Origin: Acetomicrobium sp. UBA5826
Lineage (GTDB): Bacteria > Synergistota > Synergistia > Synergistales > Acetomicrobiaceae
DNA length: 10,350 bases
Direction of reading: 5' to 3'
NCBI RefSeq assembly: GCF_002433005.1
Contig: NZ_DJHF01000021.1
Coordinates: forward strand, 76,267-86,616
Position numbers and translations under genes: made by a program. Positions 1 to 6,437 of this stretch are shown here, in pieces; position 1 is the first letter of the stretch; each line of letters starts with the position of its first letter. The notes beneath the pieces were generated by a model. That model was not told the DNA's origin, did not search any database, and saw only the letters and a program-made list of their open reading frames with translations.

Positions 1-28
1 AGTGGTTTTATAATGGTAGACCCCAAAT
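1..28 (+). repeat. Palindromic repeat A, copy 1 (cut by window edge)
   Basis: The first bases match, with one change, the right half of the repeat at 8683-8730: the shared core reads AGTGGTTTTATAATGGTAGA and is followed by CC(C/T)CAAATA. The left arm lies outside the window. It sits just upstream of a toxin-antitoxin pair, the same kind of neighbour as the other two copies. Confidence 0.7.
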
Positions 29-85
29 ACGACAAAATATAATAACAAAACTATGAATCACATAAAATAGAGAAGGTGAAGTTAG

Positions 86-280
86 ATGAATAGGAGAGAA
101 ATGCTTATCCGTGAAACGGAGGGTTTAACGGCATCGGACCTTCAGGAGGTTTTAGATTTTGTCCGTTTCTTAAAGACTAAGTCATTAAAGAAACGATCGG
201 AAACGCTCACGTTTAGCGAATCCAGTTTGCGGAAAGATTGGCTCAGGCCGGAGGAAGATGAAGCTTGGCAAGATTTGTAA
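86..280 (+). CDS. DUF2281-like antitoxin
   Basis: This small 64-residue protein probably acts as the antitoxin of a MazF/PemK-type toxin. The N-terminal half (residues 1-32) has the pattern of DUF2281 and related antitoxins: a short helical segment with 'LTASDLQEVLDFVRFLK', followed by an acidic, tryptophan-containing tail (DWLRPEEDEAW) of the kind that usually wraps the toxin. The ATG is preceded by AGAAGGTG at 71-78 at good spacing. The toxin reading frame starts inside its 3' end (265), a common toxin-antitoxin overlap. The antitoxin looks complete although its partner is truncated. The family assignment rests on sequence pattern and context only. Confidence 0.7.
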   Translation: MNRREMLIRETEGLTASDLQEVLDFVRFLKTKSLKKRSETLTFSESSLRKDWLRPEEDEAWQDL

Positions 281-387
281 AAGGTGATGTCGTAGTAGTT
301 CCGTTTCCCTTCCGTAACCAGCGACAATTTTGGGGGCTTTGTATTATAAATCCTAGTAGGATTTATAATATTAACATGTTAGATTGA
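265..387 (+). pseudogene. Truncated MazF/PemK-family toxin
   Basis: A TTG-started frame overlaps the antitoxin gene by 16 bases and has GGAGG at 250-254. It reads LARFVKGDVVVVPFPF and continues for about 40 codons to TGA at 385-387. The motif 'KGDVVVVPFPF' is the first beta-strand signature of MazF/PemK endoribonucleases, which are normally about 110 residues. Only the N-terminal third is present and the rest, including the catalytic region, is missing. The break is followed at about 389 by a stretch resembling repeat B. I infer a dead toxin. Confidence 0.75.
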
Positions 388-388
388 A

Positions 389-410
389 ATTCAAGATTAA
401 TGATGCGATA
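389..410 (+). repeat. Degenerate repeat B copy
   Basis: ATTCAAGATTAATGATGCGA resembles the ATTTCAAGATTAAAGATCCG end at 7672. It follows directly after the truncated MazF frame, which suggests that a repeat-associated rearrangement removed the toxin's 3' part. The match is short. Confidence 0.35.
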
Positions 411-425
411 CAATTTGGCTTCGGC

Positions 426-446
426 TATACCCAGAAGAAGGGTATA
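426..446. repeat. Inverted repeat, 7-bp arms
   Basis: TATACCC (426-432) and GGGTATA (440-446) are perfect inverted arms around a 7-base loop, upstream of the sugar operon. It could be an operator or a small hairpin. No T-run follows, so it is not a standard terminator. The rest of 411-517 shows no gene. Confidence 0.4.
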
Positions 447-589
447 ACAACACAATCGAAAAATCCAAATCCAAAGTTATTGAAATTCTTTCCTCAATTT
501 TACAAGGAAGGAAGAAGATGAACCTCAAATCTCTCCAAAATGTTATACTCTTTTTAGTAAACTGGTATCATAAAAATGGAGGGATAAAT

Positions 590-1702
590 TTGCCGAAAAA
601 GATATGGCTTTCGTCGCCCCACATGAGCGGTGAAGGCTACGAATTGCAATACGTGAACGAAGCCTTTGACACCAACTGGATCGCCCCCCTGGGGCCAAAC
701 GTGGACGCCTTCGAGAAGGAGCTTGCAGCCTGGGTCGGCGCAAAGCACGCCGCGGCGCTTTCTTCAGGGACTGCCGCCATTCACATGGCGCTGAAGGCCG
801 CGGGAGTGGAAAAAGACGACCTAGTTTTTTGCCAATCCCTGACTTTTTCGGCCACGGCCAACCCAATCGTGTATCAAAACGCGACCCCCGTGTTCATTGA
901 CAGCGACTTTAAGACCTGGAATATGGACCCCCAGGCCCTGGAGGACGCCTTCAAGAAATACCCCAATCCAAAGGCGGTCATACTGACTCATCTTTACGGC
1001 CTGTCCGCAGACTTAGACCCGATCATTAGGATATGTCAGGACAATAACGTCCCATTAATAGAAGACGCCGCCGAAAGCCTGGGCACGAAGTACAAGGGCA
1101 AATACACGGGCACCTTTGGCAAATACGGCGTGTTTTCCTTCAACGGCAACAAGATCATCACGACGTCGGGCGGAGGGATGCTCGTCTCAAGTGACGAAGA
1201 ACGAATAGCCAAAGTCAGATTTTGGTCCACGCAAGCCAGGGACAAGGCACGACACTACGAACACAGCGAACTTGGCTACAACTACAGGATGAGTAACGTA
1301 TTAGCAGGCATCGGCCGTGGTCAGCTAAAGGTTTTGGAACGCCGGTTAGCGCAAAAAAGGCACATCTTTGAATTCTACAAAGAAAACTTGAGCCACCTTG
1401 AAGGACTGGAAATGATGCCCGTAAACGACTGGAACGAACCCAACTTTTGGCTGAGCTGCATCACCTTGTCCGGCAAAGTCAAGCCCTTAAAAATACTTGA
1501 GGCCTTGGAGCGGGAAAACATCGAATCAAGGCCCATATGGAAGCCCATGCATATGCAGCCCTTTTACAGGGATTGTGACTTTTTGGGAAGCGGCGTATCC
1601 CAAAAGATCTTCGAACACGGCTTATGTTTGCCAAGCGATACGAAAATGACGGATGACGACCTAAACAGGATATGTGAAATAATTAAAGGGGTTTGGAGAT
1701 GA
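590..1702 (+). CDS. DegT/DnrJ/EryC1/StrS sugar aminotransferase (PglE-like)
   Basis: A 370-residue PLP-dependent aminotransferase, probably converting a UDP-4-keto-6-deoxy-HexNAc to the 4-amino sugar, as in bacillosamine synthesis. Visible features (numbered from the TTG start) are 'WLSSPHMSGEGYELQYVNEA' near the N terminus, SSGTAAIH around 58-65 (PLP phosphate binding), IEDAAESLG with Asp159 and the catalytic lysine Lys188 in FNGNKIITTSGGGM. Length is normal for the family. I choose TTG 590 because GGAGGG lies at 578-583 and family members begin at 'KKIWLSSPHM'. An in-frame ATG at 518 also has an AAGGAAGG site, so a 394-residue form with an unusual hydrophobic extension is possible. First gene of the operon. 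Exact substrate is inferred. Confidence 0.88.
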   Translation: MPKKIWLSSPHMSGEGYELQYVNEAFDTNWIAPLGPNVDAFEKELAAWVGAKHAAALSSGTAAIHMALKAAGVEKDDLVFCQSLTFSATANPIVYQNATPVFIDSDFKTWNMDPQALEDAFKKYPNPKAVILTHLYGLSADLDPIIRICQDNNVPLIEDAAESLGTKYKGKYTGTFGKYGVFSFNGNKIITTSGGGMLVSSDEERIAKVRFWSTQARDKARHYEHSELGYNYRMSNVLAGIGRGQLKVLERRLAQKRHIFEFYKENLSHLEGLEMMPVNDWNEPNFWLSCITLSGKVKPLKILEALERENIESRPIWKPMHMQPFYRDCDFLGSGVSQKIFEHGLCLPSDTKMTDDDLNRICEIIKGVWR

Positions 1703-1703
1703 G

Positions 1704-1799
1704 ATGGCGGGTTTCTCTAGCAATAATTTTTTTGAAGGAGATGAGGTTATAGTAGTAGCTTTCAATAACAATAGGAACAATAGGGAAGGAGAAATTTAG
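1704..1799 (+). CDS. Small ORF filling the gap between aminotransferase and acyltransferase
   Basis: A 31-codon frame starts with ATG one base after the aminotransferase stop, has GGAG at 1695-1698, and ends with TAG immediately followed by the GTG start of the next gene. The peptide starts MAGFSSNNFFEGDEVIVVAF and ends in an Asn/Arg-rich, then Glu-containing tail (NNNRNNREGEI). I do not recognise it. Exact end-to-end packing favours translation, perhaps only to couple ribosomes into the next gene. It might instead be the remnant of a deleted gene. The base composition matches the AT-rich gene that follows. Confidence 0.4.
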   Translation: MAGFSSNNFFEGDEVIVVAFNNNRNNREGEI

Positions 1800-2438
1800 G
1801 TGCAAAAGCTGTATATTATTGGTGCAGGAGGATTTGGAAGAGAAGTGCTAGGATGGGCCAGGCAATGTCCCTTATATGGAAGTGAATGGATTATTGGTGG
1901 ATTTATAGATGATAACAATAGATTAATAGGGAAACAAATTCACGGAGTCGAAGTAGTGTCTAATCTAGAAGATTACTACATTAGTGGTAAGGAAGTTTTT
2001 ATTTGTGCTATCGGGGATCCCGAAATTAAGAAAAAAATATGTGGCAGTATATTAAATAAAGGTGGAAAGTTTATAAATATTATCCACCCATCTGTGGTAT
2101 TAGGCCATAATGTTCAAATAGGATCTGGGGTAATTCTCTGTCCAAATGTTGTTATTACCTGTGATATAACTATTTCTAACTTTGTAACCATAAATATAGG
2201 GACAACTATCGGGCACGATTCCTATATTGGTTCATGGGTGACAATTAGCCCAGGTTGCAATGTAAGTGGAGGAGTAGTACTTAAAGAGGGTTCATTTTTA
2301 GGGTCAAATGTTACAATACTACCAAAAGCTCAGGTAGGAGCGTATTCAACAGTTGGCGCAGGTAGCACTGTTCTAAAAAAAGTTGCTGATAGAACAATAG
2401 TTTTTGGAAATCCTGCATCAGAAATAATGAAGAGGTAA
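1800..2438 (+). CDS. PglD/NeuD-family sugar N/O-acyltransferase
   Basis: A 212-residue acyltransferase. Residues 1-75 form the sugar-binding Rossmann-like domain (LYIIGAGGFGREVLGWA, then GGFIDD), and residues 95-205 a left-handed beta helix of hexapeptide repeats. His139-Asp140 in IGTTIGHDSYIG occupies the place of the catalytic base of PglD. The C terminus 'FGNPASEIMKR' is typical. In this operon it probably acylates the 4-amino group made by the upstream aminotransferase. The donor could be acetyl-CoA or, given the neighbouring ACP, an acyl-ACP. The GTG start has AAGGAG at 1786-1791. The gene is clearly more AT-rich than its neighbours (many ATA, TTA, AAT codons), suggesting separate acquisition. 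Confidence 0.87.
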   Translation: MQKLYIIGAGGFGREVLGWARQCPLYGSEWIIGGFIDDNNRLIGKQIHGVEVVSNLEDYYISGKEVFICAIGDPEIKKKICGSILNKGGKFINIIHPSVVLGHNVQIGSGVILCPNVVITCDITISNFVTINIGTTIGHDSYIGSWVTISPGCNVSGGVVLKEGSFLGSNVTILPKAQVGAYSTVGAGSTVLKKVADRTIVFGNPASEIMKR

Positions 2439-2519
2439 ATCCTTCTTGTAAAACTATAAGTGATAAAATAATGTACCTCAATTCTTTGTCTTAATTTTAC
2501 GAGCAAAGGAGTGCATAAA

Positions 2520-3527
2520 ATGCAAATCACCCATATCTCGTATCTCTTGCCCGAAAAAACCTTGACCAACGACGACCTGGCCATAGAATACGAGTCCAAC
2601 TGGAACAGCAAAAAGATATACAAGAAGACCGGAATTAAAAGCAGACATATAACGGCGACGGAAACTACATCTCAGCTGGCCGTACAGGCTGCAGAAAAGC
2701 TGTTTTCCGAGTCAGGTTTTCCTAAAGACAAGATAGATTTCCTACTTCTTTGCACCCAAAGCCCGGATTACTTTCTTCCAACGACTGCCTGTATTGTCCA
2801 AGATATATTGGGTCTTCCTACGAGCTGTGGAGCCTTTGACTTTAACCTCGGTTGTTCCGGATTCGTATATGGCCTTGCCATTACAAAGGGCCTCATAGCA
2901 GGGGGCATGGCAAAAAACGTACTGCTTCTTACCGTCGAAACTTACACCAAATACATACATCCTAAGGATAAAAGCGTAAGGACCATATTTGGCGACGGTG
3001 CAGCGGCAACCTTAATAACGCACGAAGAAGGCGACCCTTGCAAGATAGGGGAGTTCGTATTTGGCACCGACGGCAAGGGGGCAACTAACCTCATCGTCCC
3101 GGCCGGTGCGATGGCCATGCCTAAAAGTGAGGAAACTGCAAAGGAGAGGGTAGACGAGCAGGGAAACGTTCGTTCCTTAAACAACCTATACATGAATGGT
3201 CCTGAAATATTTAACTTTACCTTAGACATTGTTCCAGATACGGTAAAATCCCTGCTTGCAAGGGCGAAACTATCCATGGATGACATAGATTTATTCGTCT
3301 TTCACCAGGCAAACAAGTTCATGCTCGACAGCTTAAGGGATAAAATAGGCATCCCTGATGAAAAGTTTTACCTGAACATGGAAGACAAGGGAAACACGGT
3401 AAGCGCAACCATACCCATCGCAATGAAAGACGCCTTAGACGAAGGAAGGATCAGGCGTGGGGATAAATTGATGCTCGTTGGATTTGGCGTAGGATACTCC
3501 TGGGCAGGATGCATAGTTGAATGGTAA
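2520..3527 (+). CDS. FabH-like 3-oxoacyl-ACP synthase III
   Basis: A 335-residue thiolase-fold condensing enzyme. The full FabH triad is visible: Cys112 in NLGCSGFVYGL, His262 in FHQAN, Asn292 in GNTVSATIP. Also present are GDGAAATLI (158-166) and the C-terminal GFGVGYSWAG. Chemistry by family: decarboxylative condensation of an acyl-CoA with malonyl-ACP to a 3-oxoacyl-ACP. Placement directly before an ACP and a reductase, inside a sugar operon, suggests production of a short acyl group for the sugar rather than membrane lipid. ATG 2520 is chosen because AAAGGAG lies at 2505-2511; the GTG at 2511 overlaps that site. Alternative: a related KAS III-fold acyltransferase. Confidence 0.88.
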   Translation: MQITHISYLLPEKTLTNDDLAIEYESNWNSKKIYKKTGIKSRHITATETTSQLAVQAAEKLFSESGFPKDKIDFLLLCTQSPDYFLPTTACIVQDILGLPTSCGAFDFNLGCSGFVYGLAITKGLIAGGMAKNVLLLTVETYTKYIHPKDKSVRTIFGDGAAATLITHEEGDPCKIGEFVFGTDGKGATNLIVPAGAMAMPKSEETAKERVDEQGNVRSLNNLYMNGPEIFNFTLDIVPDTVKSLLARAKLSMDDIDLFVFHQANKFMLDSLRDKIGIPDEKFYLNMEDKGNTVSATIPIAMKDALDEGRIRRGDKLMLVGFGVGYSWAGCIVEW

Positions 3528-3550
3528 TTTACTCAAAGAGGTGATTTAAA

Positions 3551-3790
3551 TTGGACCTTAAAGACAAATTGTCCTTGATAGCTCAAGCACTGGACGCGGA
3601 ACCTGAGGCATTAAAACCTGAGACTAAACTTGAAGAGCTTGAAGAGTGGGACTCCTTGGCAGTGGTTTCGGTGATAGCCATGCTCGACAAACATTTTTCT
3701 GTTAGGCTAAAGCCTAACGACATAAAGTCCCTTGTCACTGTGGAAGACATACTTGCCCACATGAAGGAAAAAGAGGCTGAAAAAAGTTGA
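3551..3790 (+). CDS. Acyl carrier protein, operon-specific
   Basis: A 79-residue acyl carrier protein. The phosphopantetheine attachment motif is seen as EEWDSLAVVSV, with Ser35 as the modified residue. The four-helix pattern is otherwise normal (LEELEEWDSL, then DIKSLVTVEDILAHM). TTG start with GAGGTG at 3538-3543. It begins 23 bases after the synthase and overlaps the reductase start by 3 bases (shared TTGA), so the three are translationally coupled. It is divergent from housekeeping AcpP, which has DSLD and a longer acidic helix II, so it is probably a dedicated carrier for this pathway. Confidence 0.88.
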   Translation: MDLKDKLSLIAQALDAEPEALKPETKLEELEEWDSLAVVSVIAMLDKHFSVRLKPNDIKSLVTVEDILAHMKEKEAEKS

Positions 3791-4554
3791 CGATAAATCC
3801 CATGTCCCTTTCGGGAAAGAACATAATAGTCACGGGAGCTTCATCCGGGATAGGGCTTGCCACCTCACATCTAATTTGCACCCTCGGCGGCAATGTAGCG
3901 ATGGTCTCTAGAAACAAAGAGAAACTGAGCGTAGCTCAAAGGGAAATGCCTGAAGAATCATCGAAGGCCTTTTCCTTTGACCTTCGAAATACGGATAAAA
4001 TACCTGATTTAGTAAGCCTCATACTAGCCGAAGTTGGTCCTATTGGAGGCCTTGTCCATTGTGCCGGAGATTTTGCCGTTAGGCCATTACGGTCCTTTGA
4101 TCCCAAAGAATACAGAGACCTTTACGACCTGCACGTAACGGCCTTTTTCATGCTTTCTAAGGCAGTTTGCACGAAGAAAAACGTCGATCCGACAGGTGCT
4201 TCTATCGTTGCCGTCTCATCCGTAACTGCAATATCGGGCCTGGAAGGCTCATCTACCTATTCTTCTGTTAAGGGTGCCTTGATCTCCGCCGTTCGCTCGC
4301 TTGCGGCAGAATACGCTACAAAGAAGATACGTTTTAACTGCGTATGTCCCGGATGGGTCAATACTCCTATGCTCGATAGGATAAAAGCCCTTTACCCTGA
4401 TCTTGAGTCCTTTGACTTGGCCATAACGAAAAGACACCTTTTAGGCTTGGGTCAGCCCGAAGATGTCTCAAACAGCATATGTTTTTTACTGAGCGATGCG
4501 GCACGCTGGATCACAGGGACGAGCATCGTGCTGGATGGGGGTTATTCGTTGTGA
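3787..4554 (+). CDS. SDR-family reductase, FabG-like 3-oxoacyl-ACP reductase
   Basis: A 255-residue short-chain dehydrogenase/reductase. Cofactor motif TGASSGIG at 16-23, catalytic Ser144/145 region in VAVSSVTAIS, Tyr158-x-x-x-Lys162 in TYSSVKGAL, then NCVCPGWVNTPM and the typical C terminus 'GTSIVLDGGYSL'. The usual NNAG motif reads HCAG (91-94). Arg41 follows strand beta 2, which fits NADP(H). Between a FabH/ACP pair and PglC, it most likely reduces a 3-oxoacyl-ACP to 3-hydroxyacyl-ACP. A sugar reductase role is the alternative. TTG 3787 overlaps the ACP stop; ATG 3802 is possible but lacks a clear ribosome site. Confidence 0.85.
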   Translation: MTINPMSLSGKNIIVTGASSGIGLATSHLICTLGGNVAMVSRNKEKLSVAQREMPEESSKAFSFDLRNTDKIPDLVSLILAEVGPIGGLVHCAGDFAVRPLRSFDPKEYRDLYDLHVTAFFMLSKAVCTKKNVDPTGASIVAVSSVTAISGLEGSSTYSSVKGALISAVRSLAAEYATKKIRFNCVCPGWVNTPMLDRIKALYPDLESFDLAITKRHLLGLGQPEDVSNSICFLLSDAARWITGTSIVLDGGYSL

Positions 4555-4624
4555 TGGGGGTTTACAGATAGTATAGGAAATGGTCTAAACAAATCGTATG
4601 AGATTGAAGGAGCGTGCAATTAAG

Positions 4625-5296
4625 ATGCCTGGCGAGGCAGATATAAAGCTTCAATCCTACAATATTCGTAAAAATGGCGGACTTTACAGACGTTATTTCA
4701 AAAGACTTTTGGATTTTGTTCTCTCGCTGATGGCCATTATCATATTAAGTCCGATTTTGTTACTCATCGCTTTGCTCGTTAGGATAAAGCTTGGAAGTCC
4801 TGTTATATTCAAACAGCAAAGGCCGGGCATGAACGAAAAGATATTTACCCTATATAAGTTTCGTACCATGACTGACGAAAGAGACGAAAAGGGAGAATTG
4901 CTGCCCGACGAAATGAGGCTGACAGATTTTGGCAAGTTCCTGCGGGCATCGTCTTTGGATGAATTGCCTGAGCTTTTTAACATCCTAAAAGGAGATATGT
5001 CAATTGTGGGGCCCAGGCCGTTGCTGATAGAATATCTTCCCCTATATAATGCACATCAAAGGCGACGTCACGAAGTAAGGCCGGGGCTAACAGGTTGGGC
5101 GCAAGTAAACGGCCGTAACGCCATAAGTTGGGAAGAGAAATTTAACTACGATGTCGAATACGTTAATAAAATAAGTTTTTTATTAGATGTGAAGATTATT
5201 CTGTTAACTATTCTGAAAATAATCAAGAAGGAAGGAATTAACCAACCAGGAGAGGCAACTATGAAACCATTTAGGGGATCAACAGAAGAACACTAG
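4625..5296 (+). CDS. PglC-like initiating phosphoglycosyl transferase
   Basis: A 223-residue bacterial sugar transferase (monotopic phosphoglycosyl transferase). It should move phospho-sugar from a UDP-amino sugar to undecaprenyl phosphate at the inner face of the membrane, starting a glycan. Visible features: one membrane segment at about 28-53 with the helix-breaking Ser-Pro (LSPILLL), FKQQRPG, LYKFRTM, the catalytic Asp112-Glu113 in SLDELPELFN, MSIVGPRPLL, RHEVRPGLTGWAQVNGRN and the end 'KPFRG'. ATG 4625 is preceded by AAGGAG at 4607-4612. ATG 4598 or TTG 4604 would add up to nine residues but lack a good site. Last gene of the operon, 70 bases after the reductase. Confidence 0.9.
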   Translation: MPGEADIKLQSYNIRKNGGLYRRYFKRLLDFVLSLMAIIILSPILLLIALLVRIKLGSPVIFKQQRPGMNEKIFTLYKFRTMTDERDEKGELLPDEMRLTDFGKFLRASSLDELPELFNILKGDMSIVGPRPLLIEYLPLYNAHQRRRHEVRPGLTGWAQVNGRNAISWEEKFNYDVEYVNKISFLLDVKIILLTILKIIKKEGINQPGEATMKPFRGSTEEH

Positions 5297-5330
5297 CATG
5301 AAATATTATTTTAAATTAAAGTGAGGGATC

Positions 5331-5357
5331 AAGCATGCTTGTTCATGAACCTCGAGG
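5331..5357. repeat. Three abutting perfect palindromes
   Basis: AAGCATGCTT (5331-5340), GTTCATGAAC (5341-5350) and CCTCGAGG (5350-5357) are each perfect palindromes, laid end to end just downstream of the sugar operon. The last is the start of repeat B. No gene overlaps them. Confidence 0.7.
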
Positions 5358-5387
5358 GTCTGATCTTGAATCTTGAATTTTTAGTTG
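5348..5387 (+). repeat. Repeat B, copy 1
   Basis: AACCTCGAGGGTCTGATCTT followed by GAATCTTGAATTTTTAGTTG. It matches the copy at 5726-5770 closely and in the same orientation. The two flank the MntA/HepT remnants. The sequence resembles REP-type elements spread through genomes by IS200-like (RAYT) transposases; that link is a family-level impression, and no transposase gene is in the window. Confidence 0.7.
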
Positions 5388-5440
5388 CACGTTTCAAAAG
5401 TATTGACTCTGTACTCTAAAATTTAAAATTTAATTTAAAG

Positions 5441-5599
5441 ATGATCATGGTGGAATTCAGTGTGCCCGTCGGTCTTGAGTTTTTCGGCCTTGCCGATTTT
5501 CTGGAAGACATCATGGGTCTTCCTGTTGATCTTACGACCCCTGACAGCATAAAACGGAACAGGAAAAAGTACGCTATGGAAGACATTTGTTATGTCTAG
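5441..5599 (+). pseudogene. C-terminal fragment of MntA-type nucleotidyltransferase antitoxin
   Basis: A 52-codon frame ending in TAG. The stretch from 'VEFSVPVGLEFFGLADFLED' to 'VDLTTPDSIKRN' matches the C-terminal half of minimal nucleotidyltransferases paired with HEPN toxins. The N-terminal GSxxxG/DxD active site is absent, so the gene is 5'-truncated and inactive as an AMPylating antitoxin. The frame starts 50 bases after repeat B copy 1, so the lost part ends near the repeat. The partner hepT start overlaps its stop. Confidence 0.7.
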
Positions 5600-5687
5600 A
5601 AAAGACTGAAAGCTTGAGACTTTGGGCGAAGCCGCACAACATGTACCTGATGACGTAAAAGCTCGTCACAAAGATGTTCTTTATTAA
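5592..5687 (+). pseudogene. HepT (DUF86) toxin remnant with internal deletion
   Basis: ATG 5592 lies across the end of the mntA fragment, the usual mntA-hepT overlap. The frame reads MSRKD, then an in-frame TGA at 5607, then KLETLGEAAQHVPDDVKARH to TAA at 5685. The 'LETLGEAAQHVPDDVKARH' piece is the middle of DUF86 proteins, normally about 60 residues after the start. The start and the middle are therefore fused by an internal deletion, and the RX4-6H catalytic end is missing. Same frame on both sides of the TGA supports this reading. Confidence 0.6.
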
Positions 5688-5725
5688 AAAGGCGACCCCA
5701 ATATTTCCCGAACAGCAGCTCATGG

Positions 5726-5770
5726 AATCCTCGAGGGTCGGATCTTTAATCTTGAATTTTTCGTTGAATC
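5726..5770 (+). repeat. Repeat B, copy 2
   Basis: AATCCTCGAGGGTCGGATCT followed by TTAATCTTGAATTTTTCGTTGAATC. It is a direct repeat of the copy at 5348 and runs opposite to the copy at 7672. It includes the CCTCGAGG palindrome. Confidence 0.7.
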
Positions 5771-5796
5771 CCTTGAAAAGCAACAAAGGGGTTTTT
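5770..5796 (+). terminator. Possible weak Rho-independent terminator
   Basis: CCCTT (5770-5774) pairs with AAGGG (5786-5790), and GTTTTTG follows. The stem is short, so it is only a weak candidate. Confidence 0.25.
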
Positions 5797-5820
5797 GAAT
5801 ATACTGAAAGTCAAAATATA

Positions 5821-5875
5821 ATACCGATGTTTTGTAATTTACCAATAACGTAGCAAATCAATTTCTTATCGGTAT
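5821..5875. repeat. Inverted repeat ATACCGAT/ATCGGTAT
   Basis: Perfect 8-bp arms at 5821-5828 and 5868-5875, separated by 39 bases that hold no gene. It could be a hairpin or the ends of a tiny mobile element. It lies in an AT-rich gap between the hepT remnant and the ATPase fragment. Confidence 0.4.
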
Positions 5876-5936
5876 AGAGAATTTTGGCCATATTCATCAT
5901 ATTTTACACTTCTTAAATTTTTCACTAGTTGCATAG

Positions 5937-6206
5937 TCCTCGTTTGCATATAATCATTACCGAAAGGCGGAGATTGCAGAACTAATAAATGACATCACGT
6001 CAGGCCAGAACGTGATCGTCTTTTCCCCGAGGCGTTACGGGAAGACCTCGTTGACCCTTGAGGTCTTAGGCCGCCTTAAGGCCGAAGGTTTGCTTACTTT
6101 TTACTTAGATTTGTTTAAGGTGATGTCGCAAGAGACGTTTATCGCAGCCTACGCCAAGGAAGTAGCGCGCCTTCACGGCGAACAATTTGACGGAGCGCAG
6201 AATTAG
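5937..6206 (+). pseudogene. Fragment of ATPase_2/DUF234-type AAA protein
   Basis: The open frame from 5937 reads HYRKAEIAELINDITSGQNV, then VIVFSPRRYGKTSLTLEVL, and ends at TAG 6204-6206 after about 89 codons. SPRRYGKTSL is the Walker A region of the archaeal-type ATPase family that carries 'ELxxxLxxGxNVxxFSPRRYGKTSL'. The Walker B, sensor and C-terminal domains are missing, as are the usual first residues before 'HYRKAEI'. Members of this family are normally well over 300 residues. This is a broken gene, without a clear start codon. A GTG at 6012 opens the same frame but has no ribosome site. Confidence 0.7.
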
Positions 6207-6249
6207 GACGGACCTGCTGACTGTAATCCGTTAAAAAGGGTGAATATAG

Positions 6250-6417
6250 CCCGGACCCGCTTTGCAGTTCCCTGGCTACTTTTCAAGGGATTTTCATCCC
6301 AGTGGAGACTTGGTCATCGTACGGCATAAAAATAAAGTTAAACATTGGTATTTAAGAAATATCTGTAAGGCGTTGAAATACATCCAGGAAATAGAAGAGA
6401 TGAAGAAGGACAAATGA
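6250..6417 (+). pseudogene. Probable hicA toxin remnant
   Basis: A frame open from 6250 ends at TGA 6415-6417, overlapping an ATG at 6414 of hicB. It contains FHPSGDLVIVRHKNKVKHWY, then LRNICKALKYIQEIEEM. The 'HPSG...VIVRHK...LRNI' order resembles the second half of HicA mRNA interferases (histidine, beta-hairpin, C-terminal helix). The N-terminal half is not found in frame upstream, where stops occur at 6241 and 6247. Position directly before hicB supports the call, but similarity is weak. Confidence 0.4.
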
Positions 6418-6437
6418 GACATATTGAGGTGATAGGT

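Noticed and set aside
518..589. N-terminal extension of the aminotransferase from ATG 518
   Set aside because: The ATG has a fair ribosome site, but family members begin near KKIWLSS and TTG 590 has a stronger site. Kept as an alternative only.
543..866. Minus-strand ORF opposite the aminotransferase
   Set aside because: Arginine/proline-rich shadow of a real gene in another frame, without a ribosome site.
5607..5609. In-frame TGA in hepT as a selenocysteine codon
   Set aside because: No SECIS-like hairpin is apparent, HepT has no redox role, and the residues on each side come from distant parts of the family, so an internal deletion explains it better.
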